The notes beneath the pieces were generated by a model. The model ran no database searches. It had not been told where the DNA came from and worked only from the letters and a program-made list of their open reading frames with translations. Position numbers and translations under genes: made by a program. Of a stretch of 64,000 bases of DNA, positions 8,063-16,698 are shown piece after piece (positions within the stretch are counted from its first letter, which is position 1; each line of letters starts with the position of its first letter). Source of the DNA: JACVRW01 sp963850205 (GTDB taxonomy: Bacteria; Actinomycetota; Thermoleophilia; Solirubrobacterales; Thermoleophilaceae); assembly GCA_963850205.1 (NCBI GenBank), contig CAWKKJ010000011.1:310001-374000 (forward strand), given 5' to 3'.

Positions 8063-9016
8063 ATGATTCAGCGTATCGACCGCCTCCAAACCGAGCTGCC
8101 CCCTCCTTCCACTCCCGACCCCGCCGGAGCGGCCGTGGTTCAGGAACTGCTCGGCGGCAAGTTCGGCGAAATGTCGACCTTCATGAACTACACCTTCCAG
8201 TCGTTCAATTTCCGCGCCCGCCAGGACGCGCGCCCGTTCTTCGACCTGGTGGCCAACATCGCCGGTGAGGAGTTCGGGCACATCGAACTGGTCGCAACGA
8301 CGATCAACACGATGCTCACGGGTGCCGGTGAAAAGGGCGCCCTGCCGGATCCCGGCAGCGTTCTCAACCCACAGCAATTCATCGCGGGCGGCGCCGCCGC
8401 GCTCGTCCAGGACTCCAACGGCAAGCCGTGGAACGGCGACTACGTCACCTCGACCGGCGATCTCGTCGAGGACCTCACGCACAACTTCTTCCTCGAAACC
8501 GGGGCGCGCAACAACAAGCTGAAGGTCTACGAGATGGTCGATCACCCGGCGGCGCGCGCGCTGACGGGCTACCTGCTGGTCCGCGGCGGCGTCCATCAGA
8601 TCGCCTACGCGCGGGCGGTGGAGCGTCTGACCGGCGCCGACCTAATGAAGCTCTTCCCCTCGCCGCGTATCCCGACCGACCAGATTCCCGAGTGCCAACC
8701 CCACATCGCCAACGGCGAACACACCAAGCTCTACCGGTTCTCCCCGAGCGACTACCTCGAGCTGGCGGCCGTCTTCAACGGGCCCCATCCCGAGACCGGC
8801 GAGGATCTCGTGGTCGTCGACGACATGCCCGAGGGCGTCGCGCCGTTTGACCTGCCCGCGCAGGAGGGCGTCTTCGCACCGGACTACGCCCCGGAGGAGA
8901 TCGCAGAGATCGCCCGCAAGCTTCGCAACGCGGCCGGCCTGGCCGACGAGCCGACCGGCATCGTGGCCAACGACACCAAGGGGGTCGTTGACAAGGTCAA
9001 GGACGCCGTCTCCTAA
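8063..9016 (+). CDS. Manganese catalase family protein
   Basis: Dinuclear-manganese catalases convert hydrogen peroxide to water and oxygen in the cytosol. The 317-residue product has the diagnostic helices: KFGEMSTFMNYTFQSFNFR, AGEEFGHIELVATTIN (Glu and His ligands), HNFFLETGARNNKLKVYEM and RGGVHQIAYARAVERLTG (His ligand). Length is normal for the family. The start is the ATG at 8063 with AGGAG seven bases upstream; an earlier in-frame start is less likely because it would lie within the palindromic operator region. A second gene follows 3 nt after the stop. Control by the divergent Fur-type regulator is inferred. Confidence 0.9.
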   Translation: MIQRIDRLQTELPPPSTPDPAGAAVVQELLGGKFGEMSTFMNYTFQSFNFRARQDARPFFDLVANIAGEEFGHIELVATTINTMLTGAGEKGALPDPGSVLNPQQFIAGGAAALVQDSNGKPWNGDYVTSTGDLVEDLTHNFFLETGARNNKLKVYEMVDHPAARALTGYLLVRGGVHQIAYARAVERLTGADLMKLFPSPRIPTDQIPECQPHIANGEHTKLYRFSPSDYLELAAVFNGPHPETGEDLVVVDDMPEGVAPFDLPAQEGVFAPDYAPEEIAEIARKLRNAAGLADEPTGIVANDTKGVVDKVKDAVS

Positions 9017-9019
9017 GCC

Positions 9020-9517
9020 ATGGCAACACTCACCAAGCTGGAAAGCAAACTGGCGGAAGTCCTTGGGCTCGCGATGGCCGCGCAGGACGCCGTGCGCGAC
9101 GTGCGCGGGATGCTGGGTCCCGAGCACGAGGCGCTGGCCAAGAAGCTCGCGCAGTCGCGTGACGAGGCCCGGGAGACCCAGCGGCGATGCACTGCCCTGG
9201 CATCCACGTTCAAGGGCAAGAAAACGGCAATCCAGGCACAGGCTCGCGAGGTGAAACAAGAGGCCGCCGAGATGCGCGACGCCTACCTCGGCGGCGAGGA
9301 GGATCCGCTCGACGGCTTCGAATTCCTTACGATGGCCGAGGCCGGTGAGGTCGGCCACTGGTCGATCGTCGCCAAGCTCAACGAGCGTGCGGCCAATGCC
9401 GAGTTGCGGAAACTCACCGATTGGGCCTTGCCAATCCAACAGCGCCATCTCCAGGACGTCCTCGACGGCTCGCTCAAGCTGGCGGCCGCCGAGGACCCCG
9501 ACGAGGAGGAGGCCTAA
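9020..9517 (+). CDS. Helical protein co-transcribed with Mn catalase
   Basis: The 165-residue protein is predicted to be almost all helix. The first half is charged coiled-coil (LAKKLAQSRDEARETQRRC). The second half resembles a ferritin/DUF892 helix pair: FEFLTMAEAGEVGHWSIV and LTDWALPIQQRHLQDVL. The gene starts 3 nt after the catalase stop, so it is surely in the same transcript. No function is known; a role as catalase partner or additional metal-binding protein is a guess from context. The 249 bp after its stop contain no gene I can support. Confidence 0.75.
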   Translation: MATLTKLESKLAEVLGLAMAAQDAVRDVRGMLGPEHEALAKKLAQSRDEARETQRRCTALASTFKGKKTAIQAQAREVKQEAAEMRDAYLGGEEDPLDGFEFLTMAEAGEVGHWSIVAKLNERAANAELRKLTDWALPIQQRHLQDVLDGSLKLAAAEDPDEEEA

Positions 9518-9766
9518 CGCCACCGTAGTCGTCGCGGTCCCGAGGAGCGTTTCATCCTGGGCGTCGTCGTCCGTCGCGAGCCGGTGCTGCGTCTGGGAGG
9601 CGACGCCCACGGCCTGCAGCGCATTCTGTTCGAGGGGGGAGCCGCTCGCCCGAAGCGCGATGTTCGTCGGCCCACGCCCGTCCAACACAGTCCGCTTGCG
9701 GCGCAGCCTGTTTCGCCGCAGCGACTGAGTCACATCGCTGGCCCGCAACGGTTGACAGCCGGGGAG

Positions 9767-10282
9767 CTACTCCGCCGTCCTGCGGGCCAGCATCATGCCA
9801 ACAGCCACGAGCAGCGCGCCGAAGGCCAGAAAGCCGAGATCCCAGCTGAGCGGGCCGCCCAGGTCGTCACGAACGTGGTGGAGGCCCAGCAGTTGGTGGT
9901 CGACGAGGCCCTCGACCACGTTGAAGGTGCCCCAGCCGACGAGCAGCATTCCTATCTGCATGCCCCACGGCGGCGCGAGCCGGCCTTGCTGCCATGCGGC
10001 TAGCGTGACCGTCAAGCCGGCCGCTACCAGCAGCCAGGTCGCTCCGTGAAACAGGCCGTCGGCCAGGGTGTTGGCCTCAAGCCCGTTCAGAGTCGTCGCG
10101 GGATAGTCGCCAGCATCGGTCAGCAGGTGGTGCCACTGGAGGATTTGGTGCAACACGATCCCATCGATGAAACCGCCGAGGCCGAGCCCGAGAAGAAAGC
10201 CAGGCCATCTCGAGGGTGGCGTAGCCGCGCCCACCGCCGCGACGTACCCGGCCGGCCGGGTCCAAAAACTCGATGACACCAT
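9767..10282 (-). CDS. DUF2243 membrane protein
   Basis: The 171-residue protein has four membrane segments and the family signature GFIDGIVLHQILQWHHLL at the first helix, with further His residues (FHGATW, DHQLLGLHHVRDD) that could bind metal or haem. DUF2243 has no assigned function. It is alone on its strand. The first 25 residues are weakly conserved, so the true start may be a little further in. Confidence 0.85.
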   Translation of the reverse strand: MVSSSFWTRPAGYVAAVGAATPPSRWPGFLLGLGLGGFIDGIVLHQILQWHHLLTDAGDYPATTLNGLEANTLADGLFHGATWLLVAAGLTVTLAAWQQGRLAPPWGMQIGMLLVGWGTFNVVEGLVDHQLLGLHHVRDDLGGPLSWDLGFLAFGALLVAVGMMLARRTAE

Positions 10283-10680
10283 CGGCAGGAGAAGTTCCGC
10301 GCTCCCCCCTCGGCGCGCCCTCGAGCAGCTCTTGCTTTCCTAAGCCGATTACTCTGCCCGGTGCGTCTTCGACCACTTCGGTGAAGCGTTCGCGCAAGAC
10401 TCTTGGAAGCCGGCCACTGCTCGCGTCGGGGGCTTCCAATCCGGCCAGTTCAAGTAGCTTCCTCTCTGTCCACCGGCTCGGGAACCGACTCCCCCCTCGG
10501 TGCCCTCCTGCGACGCGCGTCGTAGTCATTACGCTCCACACGCCTCAGCCACTGCACAGCGTGGCCAATCCCGAAACGTATGGGCACTGGTGCCCAAACC
10601 CCTTCGAATCGAGCCGTATCAGGCCTACTCGCCCACATCTCGCCCCGCTGTGATGAGCCGCTATTTGGCTCTGTAGCGAG
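10283..10680. other. 398 bp without a supported gene
   Basis: No convincing gene is seen. On the minus strand a stretch near 10330-10470 reads as plausible protein (LLELAGLEAPDASSG, LRERFTEVVEDAPGRV), possibly a decayed coding fragment. The motif CGAGGGGGGAG occurs twice in reverse orientation (near 10306 and 10490). The region borders the tRNA/integrase scar, so it may be debris of the same element. Confidence 0.4.
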
Positions 10681-10684
10681 CTTT

Positions 10685-10757
10685 GCGCGTCCCGCAGCGC
10701 GTTCCTGCGGCTGCCCTCCGGAGGCAGAAGTCGCAGGTTCGAATCCTGCCGGGCGCG
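10685..10757 (+). tRNA. tRNA-Arg(CCG) 3' half, 5' half aberrant (likely att scar)
   Basis: Positions 10711-10757 form a correct anticodon arm (CTGCC, loop CTCCGGA, GGCAG; anticodon CCG, Arg), a perfect T arm (GCAGG TTCGAAT CCTGC) and the acceptor 3' strand CGGGCGC plus discriminator G. The 5' side does not fit: the putative acceptor GCGCGTC leaves two mismatches, and the D-arm position holds a GCAG/CTGC stem without the usual GG in the loop. The half is what an integrating element leaves as an att duplicate, and an integrase tail lies 116 bp away pointing toward it. A functional but odd tRNA cannot be excluded. Confidence 0.45.
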
Positions 10758-10763
10758 TCCCGC

Positions 10764-10788
10764 GAAACCCGCTCTCCGAGCGGGTTTC
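10764..10788 (+). terminator. Intrinsic terminator after tRNA-Arg sequence
   Basis: A perfect 10-bp stem (GAAACCCGCT / AGCGGGTTTC) with a five-base loop begins seven bases after the tRNA 3' end. Its position is typical for a tRNA terminator, and it may have been carried along with the att sequence. Confidence 0.7.
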
Positions 10789-10872
10789 CGGGTTCTCGGG
10801 GTCGTCCTGCAGAACGTTTGGCCGGTCCGGAAATGGGCGCTAACGAGGGGGCTGGTGCCCATTGGTGCCCAT

Positions 10873-10977
10873 TCACAGTGCAGAGAGGCGTTCGTTCTCC
10901 TTGTCGTCGCGGCGCATCGCGTGCGCGTAGATCGAGAGAGCGAGGGCGGGATCGGTGTGCGCGTGGATTGCCGCGGA
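10873..10977 (-). pseudogene. Tyrosine integrase C-terminal remnant
   Basis: In one minus frame a short stretch bounded by stops reads HTDPALALSIYAHAMRRD, followed by ENERLSAL and a stop. This matches the C-terminal catalytic end of actinobacterial tyrosine recombinases, with the nucleophilic Tyr in IYAHAM. Only about 34 codons survive. The fragment points toward the tRNA-Arg 3' half 116 bp away, the classical order of an integrase next to its tRNA attachment site. It marks a lost integrative element. Confidence 0.6.
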
Positions 10978-11052
10978 TTACGTTCGATTTGGGCACCAGA
11001 AGCGTCCTGTGCCCATTCATCGCCCTCGCGTAGCCTCCCTGGCCAGAGGACG

Positions 11053-13692
11053 TCAGCCCGATCCGCCACGCTGCGTGGCTCGCGGCACAGGCTCGGTCGG
11101 CTCGTCAGGCGCGGGCGCCCGTTTCCGACGCCTCGCCCACCGCTTCCGCTCCGCCTCGGGCACCGTCTCCACGTAGAGCCGGCCGTCACGCAGGTCGACC
11201 CGCACGCGCTGGCCGGGCTCGATCTCGCCCGCGAGCAGCCGTTCCGAGAGCTCGTCCTCCAGCAGCCGCTGGATAGCTCTCCGCAGCGGTCGCGCCCCGT
11301 ACTGTGGGTCGAAGCCGGCATTCGCCAGGTACTGGACCGTCTCGTCCGAGACCTCTAGCTCCACGCCCTGGGCATGTATTCGCCGGGCGACCCGGCCGAG
11401 CAGCAGCCGCGTGATCTGCATGAGCTGGTCTCGGTCAAGCGAGCGGAACACGATGATCTCGTCGATCCGGTTGAGCAGCTCGGGCCTGAAGCTCTGCCGC
11501 AGCAGGTCCATCAGCTCGTCCTTCAGCTCCTCGAACGACTCGTCACGCCGCGCGTGCGCCTGTATGCGGTCGGCCCCCAGGTTCGAGGTCATGATCACGA
11601 CCGTGTGCCGGAAGTCGACGGTGCGGCCCTGGCCGTCCGTGAGGCGTCCGTCATCGAGCAGCTGCAGGAGGATGTTGAAGACGTCGGCATGCGCCTTCTC
11701 GATCTCGTCGAGCAGCAGCACTGAGTAGGGACGCCGGCGCACGGTCTCGGTGAGCTGACCGGCATCCTCGTAGCCGACATAGCCCGGCGGCGCGCCGACC
11801 AGGCGCGACACGGTGTGGCGCTCCTGGAACTCGCTCATGTCGAACCGGACCATCGCGTCCTCGTCGCCGAACAGCGTTTCGGCGAGCGCCCGTGCGAGCT
11901 CGGTCTTGCCGACGCCGGTTGGCCCGAGGAATAGAAACGAGCCGACCGGCCGGTTCGGATCGCCGAGCCCGGCGCGCGCGCGCCGCACCGCGCGGGCGAC
12001 CGCCTCGACGGCCTCGTCCTGCCCGACCACGCGCTCGTGGATCTGCGCCTCGAGGCCGAGCAGCCGCTCGCGCTCCTCCTGGGTCAGCTGTGCGACCGGG
12101 ATTCCGGTCCGGCGCGACACGACCTCGGCGATGTCGTCGGCGAGCACCTCGGCGGCACGTTCGCGTCCGCCGGGGCGGCTCTCGTCCAGCTCCTCGCGTA
12201 GCTCCTCGATCTGCGCCTTCAGCGTGTTCGCCCGCTCGTAGTCCTCCGCCGCGACGGCCTGATCGCGCTCACGCTCGTGGCGCGCCATGTCGTCCTCGAG
12301 CGCGCGGCGGTCCGCCGGCTTGGTTTTCGCGCGGAGGCGCACCCGCGCCGCGGACTGGTCGATCAGGTCGATCGCCTTGTCCGGGAGGAAGCGGTCCGTG
12401 ATGTACCGGTCCGACAGCTCCGCCGCCGCCACCAGGGCCTCCGGGCTGATCCGGACGCGGTGGTACGCCTCATAGCGGTCGCTCAGTCCGTTGAGGATCT
12501 CGATCGTCTCCTCGACCGACGGCTCGTCGATCAGCACCGGCTGGAAGCGGCGCTCGAGCGCGGCGTCCTTCTCGATGTTGCGCCGGTACTCGTCGACGGT
12601 CGTTGCGCCGATCACGCGCAGGTCGCCGCGTGCCAGCGCCGGCTTCAACATGTTGGAAGCGTCCATCGAGCCTTCGGCCGCCCCCGCTCCCACGACTGTG
12701 TGGAGCTCGTCGATGAACAGGATGAGGTCGTCGCCGTGGTCGGTCACCTCATCGATCACCGACTTGAGGCGGTCCTCGAACTCGCCGCGGTACTTCGTGC
12801 CCGCGACCATGCCGGCCAGGTCGAGGACCATCAGCCGCTTGCCCGCGAGCGTCTCAGGCACCTCATCGTTGACGATCCGCTGGGCGATGCCTTCCGCGAT
12901 CGCTGTCTTTCCCACGCCGGGGTCGCCGATCAGCACAGGGTTGTTCTTCGTGCGCCGGGAGAGGATCTCGATCGTCTCTTCGATCTCGTCGGCCCGCCCG
13001 ATCACCGGATCGAGCTTGCCCTGGCGGGCCGCTTCAGTGAGGTCGCGGCTGTACTCGTCGAGGGTCTTCGTCTGGCTGGCGGGCCTCGCGCCCTCGTCAG
13101 TTTGCGTGACGCCGCGGATCACGGCTCCGCGGAGCGCCGTGTGCGACAGGCCGAAGCGCGCCAGCAGACGCCCGGCGTCCGACTCCGTGTCCCGCGCCAG
13201 TGCCAGCAGCACGTGCTCGGGTCCGAGATACGACGAGTTCAGCTCGCGCATCTCGTCGTACGCTCGGATCAGCGCGGCCTTGGCCTCGGGCGAGAGCGAC
13301 GGCGCCACGTCCGTCCGTCCCCCGCGCTCCGCCTCATCTTCGATCTGCGCCGCGATCGCGGTGGGATCACCGTCGGCGTGGCGGACTATCTGCGCGACGA
13401 GGTCGTCCTGCATCGCCGCCCACAGCAGGTGCTCGGTGTCGAGATCGAGGGAGCCCCAGTCGAGCGCCAGCTGCGCTGCGCGCTGTAGAAGCTCGCGCGT
13501 CGCATCCGAGAAGAACTGCGTGATGTCGACCTGCTCGACTGGCCGGCGGGCAGGTGGCGCGGCGGTTCGCGTGCCGGTAGGGCTCGTGGCCCCCTCGATG
13601 CCGAATGGCCGGTCGAAGAACTCGGAGAAGAACTCGTCGAACAGGCTGCCTCGCCGGCGGCGAAAGTCGCCGAAAGGATCGTTCGTCGCCAT
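11053..13692 (-). CDS. Clp AAA+ ATPase, ClpC/ClpB-like
   Basis: The 879-residue hexameric unfoldase has an unusual N-terminal low-complexity lead (FRRRRGSLFDEFFSEFFDRP), a Clp-N repeat domain (about 60-200), AAA domain 1 (Walker A GDPGVGKT, Walker B LILFIDELH), a short middle region with a UVR-like segment (EDYERANTLKAQIEEL), AAA domain 2 (GPTGVGKT, LLLDEIEKAH) and a ClpB-small D2 domain. The short middle domain is ClpC-like. However, the loop after TSNLGADRI lacks the LGF/IGF tripeptide that ClpC uses to dock ClpP, so it may act alone as a disaggregase. The start is the ATG at 13692 with AGGAGG seven bases upstream. Confidence 0.9.
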   Translation of the reverse strand: MATNDPFGDFRRRRGSLFDEFFSEFFDRPFGIEGATSPTGTRTAAPPARRPVEQVDITQFFSDATRELLQRAAQLALDWGSLDLDTEHLLWAAMQDDLVAQIVRHADGDPTAIAAQIEDEAERGGRTDVAPSLSPEAKAALIRAYDEMRELNSSYLGPEHVLLALARDTESDAGRLLARFGLSHTALRGAVIRGVTQTDEGARPASQTKTLDEYSRDLTEAARQGKLDPVIGRADEIEETIEILSRRTKNNPVLIGDPGVGKTAIAEGIAQRIVNDEVPETLAGKRLMVLDLAGMVAGTKYRGEFEDRLKSVIDEVTDHGDDLILFIDELHTVVGAGAAEGSMDASNMLKPALARGDLRVIGATTVDEYRRNIEKDAALERRFQPVLIDEPSVEETIEILNGLSDRYEAYHRVRISPEALVAAAELSDRYITDRFLPDKAIDLIDQSAARVRLRAKTKPADRRALEDDMARHERERDQAVAAEDYERANTLKAQIEELREELDESRPGGRERAAEVLADDIAEVVSRRTGIPVAQLTQEERERLLGLEAQIHERVVGQDEAVEAVARAVRRARAGLGDPNRPVGSFLFLGPTGVGKTELARALAETLFGDEDAMVRFDMSEFQERHTVSRLVGAPPGYVGYEDAGQLTETVRRRPYSVLLLDEIEKAHADVFNILLQLLDDGRLTDGQGRTVDFRHTVVIMTSNLGADRIQAHARRDESFEELKDELMDLLRQSFRPELLNRIDEIIVFRSLDRDQLMQITRLLLGRVARRIHAQGVELEVSDETVQYLANAGFDPQYGARPLRRAIQRLLEDELSERLLAGEIEPGQRVRVDLRDGRLYVETVPEAERKRWARRRKRAPAPDEPTEPVPRATQRGGSG

Positions 13693-13770
13693 GTCAGGAC
13701 CTCCTGGCGCGCGCGTTGTGCCGTGCAAACGGCCTATCCGTGGCGTACCCGAAACCTAGGCAACCAAGTC

Positions 13771-14703
13771 CTATGTGGTGGACCCGCCGACCGCCGACTC
13801 GATGCTCCGGCTGTCGCGCTTGCTGGCTCGCTCGACGCGGTAGCCGTAAGCGGCCTCCCGCACGGCTTCGTCACTCTCAAGGCCGGCGCCCAATCCGCCC
13901 GCGATTGTGGCGAGCGAGCTTGCCATCCAGGCCAGGGCCGCGTAGTCGCCGACGTGGGCGTCGTGACCGAGTGCCTCCCCCAGCACCCCGGCGTCTATTA
14001 CCAGTGCAGCTGCCCCGATGGTGAGCGCAAACAGCGCCGCATACAGCGAGGCGGCTCCGAGTAGCAGCGTCAACGTCGTAGCCGCGTTGAAAAGGACTGT
14101 CTGCTGACGGCTCCCTCGCCCCTGCCGCGGCTCCCACAGGCGGTGCGAGACGATCAGCCAGAGGACGGTCGCGCCGACCGACAGCACGGTGAGGACAAGC
14201 AGGCGAAGCCAATTAAGGGCATCCGCCAGCACCCACAGGTCCGCGGTAATGAGCGCGAAGGCGACCGCCGCTGCGGCGGCCGCCAGCGCCCGCGAGAGTC
14301 GAACGATCAGGCGCCAGGGCCTGTTGGCGCGGACCATGCCGGCCAAGAGCCGCACGTTCCCGCGCACCACCGCAGCGACGAAGCGGAGATCGACGTCGTC
14401 GTCGGGGGGTTCGACCGCGCGGATCGGTGCCGCCAAAGAGGCGATCCGATCGCTGACCCGCGCGCGTCGCCTCGGGCCACGCTCGCCGAGCTCGAGGCTC
14501 TCGCCGACCAGGCCGTCGACGAGCCGGATGACCGCGTCACGCGCGCGACGGCGAGTCTGTACCGCCCCGAGCGCGGGCAGCGAGATCAGTGCCACCCCAT
14601 GCGTGGCACTGGCGTCCGCGACGACAGGACGTGTACGACGATGCAGGCCCGGACGGTTGGCCCAGGCGTCGCCGGGTAGATCACCGTTGTGGTGGTAATC
14701 CAC
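13771..14703 (-). CDS. Multi-pass membrane protein, possibly 5'-truncated
   Basis: The 310-residue frame encodes RPVVADASATHGVALISLPALGA, a cytosolic helical stretch, then four or so membrane segments (about 135-160, 165-187, 208-235, 255-275). No named family is recognised. The first ~25 residues (MDYHHNGDLPGDAWANRP) look unlike the rest. The RPVVADASATHG block reads like the middle of a larger protein, so an N-terminal domain may have been lost or displaced by a frameshift near 14640. It is divergent from the DUF2254-like gene only 14 bp away. Confidence 0.6.
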   Translation of the reverse strand: MDYHHNGDLPGDAWANRPGLHRRTRPVVADASATHGVALISLPALGAVQTRRRARDAVIRLVDGLVGESLELGERGPRRRARVSDRIASLAAPIRAVEPPDDDVDLRFVAAVVRGNVRLLAGMVRANRPWRLIVRLSRALAAAAAAVAFALITADLWVLADALNWLRLLVLTVLSVGATVLWLIVSHRLWEPRQGRGSRQQTVLFNAATTLTLLLGAASLYAALFALTIGAAALVIDAGVLGEALGHDAHVGDYAALAWMASSLATIAGGLGAGLESDEAVREAAYGYRVERASKRDSRSIESAVGGSTT

Positions 14704-14717
14704 GGGCGGCCGCAGTC

Positions 14718-16057
14718 GTGAGGAGGGTTCAGCGCTTCAGGCTGCGCCACCTGGCTCAGACTCGGCTGTGGCTGCTGCCGCTGACCTGCGTGCTGGCCGG
14801 CATCGGGCTGGCCGTGGCGCTGCTGTCGGTCGATCGGTCGATCGTCGGCACGGCCGTGACCGGGTCGGCCGCGTCGGTGCAGACGATCCTCACCGTGGCC
14901 TCGACAGCACTGGTGACGCTAACCAGCGTCGTGCTGTCGCTGACCCTTGTCGCCGTGCAGCTGGCGATGGGCCAGTTCTCGCCCCGCATCGTGCGGGCGA
15001 TCCTGCACGACCGCCGCAGCCAGCTGGCCGTCGGGCTGTTCATCGGCACGTTCGCCTACACGATGACGGTCCTGCGCGAGGTCAACGGCCCGAGCTCCGG
15101 CGGCGGGCCGCTGCCGGGCCTCGCCATCGTCGTCAACTACGGGCTGATCCTCAGCGCAATCGTCGTGCTCGTGCTCTATGTGCACCACACCGCACAGTCG
15201 ATTCGGGTCGGTGGGCTGATCGGCTGGGTCGCAGACGCGACGCGCGACGAAGTGGACCGCCTTTACCCGGCCCCGCCCGAGCCCGAGGACGATCCGAGCG
15301 TGGTGGCGGCGCCGGACTACGGGGTCGTCACCAAGCTTCCGCACCACCTGCTCGTGGACATCGCCGAGGAGGCCGACTGCGTGCTGGAGCTGGTGCCCGC
15401 GATGGGCGATTTCGTGCCCCGCGGCGGCCCGCTCTTCCGTGTGCGGGCTCCCTTCCGAAGCCGCATCGCAGCGCGGCCGCGCTCAGCGTGATCCTGGACC
15501 GTGAACGCAGCCACCAGTTCGAGCCCGCGTTCGGGCTGCGCAAGCTCATCGACGTGGCCGCACGGAGCATCTACTCGAGCCCGTTCCAGGACCCGACCAC
15601 CTCCGTGCAGTCGATCAACGCCATCCACGACATCCTCCGCCGGCTCGCCAGGCGTGAGTTTCCCTCCGGACGCCATCACGACGCCGACGGCCACGTGCGG
15701 CTCGTCGAACGGGTGATGAGTTGGGAGGGCTACGTCCGCCTCGCCTTCGACGAGCTTCGGCTGGCCGGCGCCGGGTCTCCCCAGGTCGCGCGCCGGCTGC
15801 GCGCCGCGCTCGAGGACCTGAGGACGGTGGCGCCGCCCGAGCGCCGGCCGCCGCTCGACCGTCAGCTCAAGCTGCTCGACCAGGCGGTCCGGCGGGCCTA
15901 CGACGACGACGCCGACGCCGACGCTGCGCTCGTCCCGGACATGCAGGGCATCGGCTCCGGGCCGGACGTGATGTCACACCCACCGCGCTCCGCTTCGCCG
16001 CCGGCGCACGACATCCGCCGTCCGCTGGCTGACGCGGCGGGCGCCCGGCGCGGCTAG
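14718..16057 (+). CDS. DUF2254 membrane protein, split by a frameshift near 15449
   Basis: From GTG 14718 the first frame encodes an N-terminal membrane half with three or four helices (RLWLLPLTCVLAGIGLAVAL, SLTLVAVQLAMGQFSPRI, the conserved QFSPR block) and a soluble start (GDFVPRGGPLFRV). It then runs into a stop at 15491. Coding resumes from about 15449 in another frame as GSLPKPHRSAAALSVILDRE, PAFGLRKLIDVAARS and DPTTSVQSINAIHDILRRL, ending at 16057. One missing base near GTGCGGGCTC restores a normal DUF2254 protein of about 445 residues. The function is unknown. A paralogue with the same kind of lesion lies at 47559-48831. Confidence 0.8.
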
Positions 16058-16698
16058 CGCTTTCCATGCAACTCGGCACGCTGGGCCCTCCCGCGACCTT
16101 CTGTCGGCCTCGCTTCCCCAACGGACACCGAAGGCGGCTTGCCGTGATTCAGAGTTCAGAGCGGCCTTGTGGCCCACCTGATTCCCTGCTCAGCGCGATT
16201 TTCGTGCGAGTGTCCAGTCGGCCGCCCCGACATGTCCCTCGGAGCGACGTCGTGCTGTGGCAGCATCGATTCACGCTCTGCAGGACCGGGCTTACGGCTC
16301 GACCGAAAAATCGTGCGCGCGACGATCCCGGAATCACGCGAGGCTGTCGCTTAATGCCGTCTCGGAAGAGCTGCTGCGCGATCGCGGAGATGGCCACGAG
16401 CGGCTGGATCTGACGACCTCGCGACGGACGCGGTCTCGTGACGGATGCGATGGCCGATTTCGGAGCCCACCCTTAAAACGATCCAGCGGGCTCGCAGGGG
16501 GGGTCGTAGCGCTCCAGGGTGCCCCGGGAGAGCACGATGTCGGTCGGGCCGGCCGCTTCCGGCACCTGCAGGGTCACGGTGGTGGGCACGCGCAGCCGGG
16601 CGAAGCGGTCGGCCTTGACCACGAGCCCGCCGTCGGGCGCGGCCCGCGCGCGTCGGTCGAGCAGCGTCCCCGCCAGCCGAGATGTCCCTTCACGGCTA
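16058..16698. other. 641 bp without a supported gene
   Basis: Nothing convincing is seen here. A minus-strand frame ending at 16473 reads DGGLVVKADRFARLRVPTTV and PEAAGPTDIVLSRGTLERYD, which has coding-like composition and could be the tail of a lost gene. The rest has stops in all frames and no clear repeat, RNA gene or promoter. Confidence 0.4.

Larger units (their letters stand above)
10581..11015. repeat. Six TGGGCAC/GTGCCCA half-sites around the integration scar
   Basis: The heptamer TGGGCAC or its complement occurs at 10581-10587, 10590-10596, 10855-10861, 10865-10871, 10990-10996 and 11009-11015. Two pairs form inverted repeats (2-bp and 12-bp spacing) and one pair is a direct repeat with 10-bp period. 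They flank the tRNA fragment and the integrase tail. Arm-type recombinase sites or a repressor's operators are possible; neither can be shown from sequence alone. Confidence 0.45.

Noticed and set aside
8642..9748. Long minus-strand frame of 368 codons opposite Mn catalase
   Set aside because: It is antisense to two well-supported genes and its composition is that of a high-GC shadow frame.
10661..11020. Minus-strand frame reading GRIRTCDFCLRR
   Set aside because: This is the familiar false protein produced by translating across a tRNA; the region is the tRNA-Arg fragment, not a gene.
12277..13759. Plus-strand frames of over 400 codons opposite the Clp ATPase
   Set aside because: They mirror conserved Clp coding sequence and show no domain of their own.
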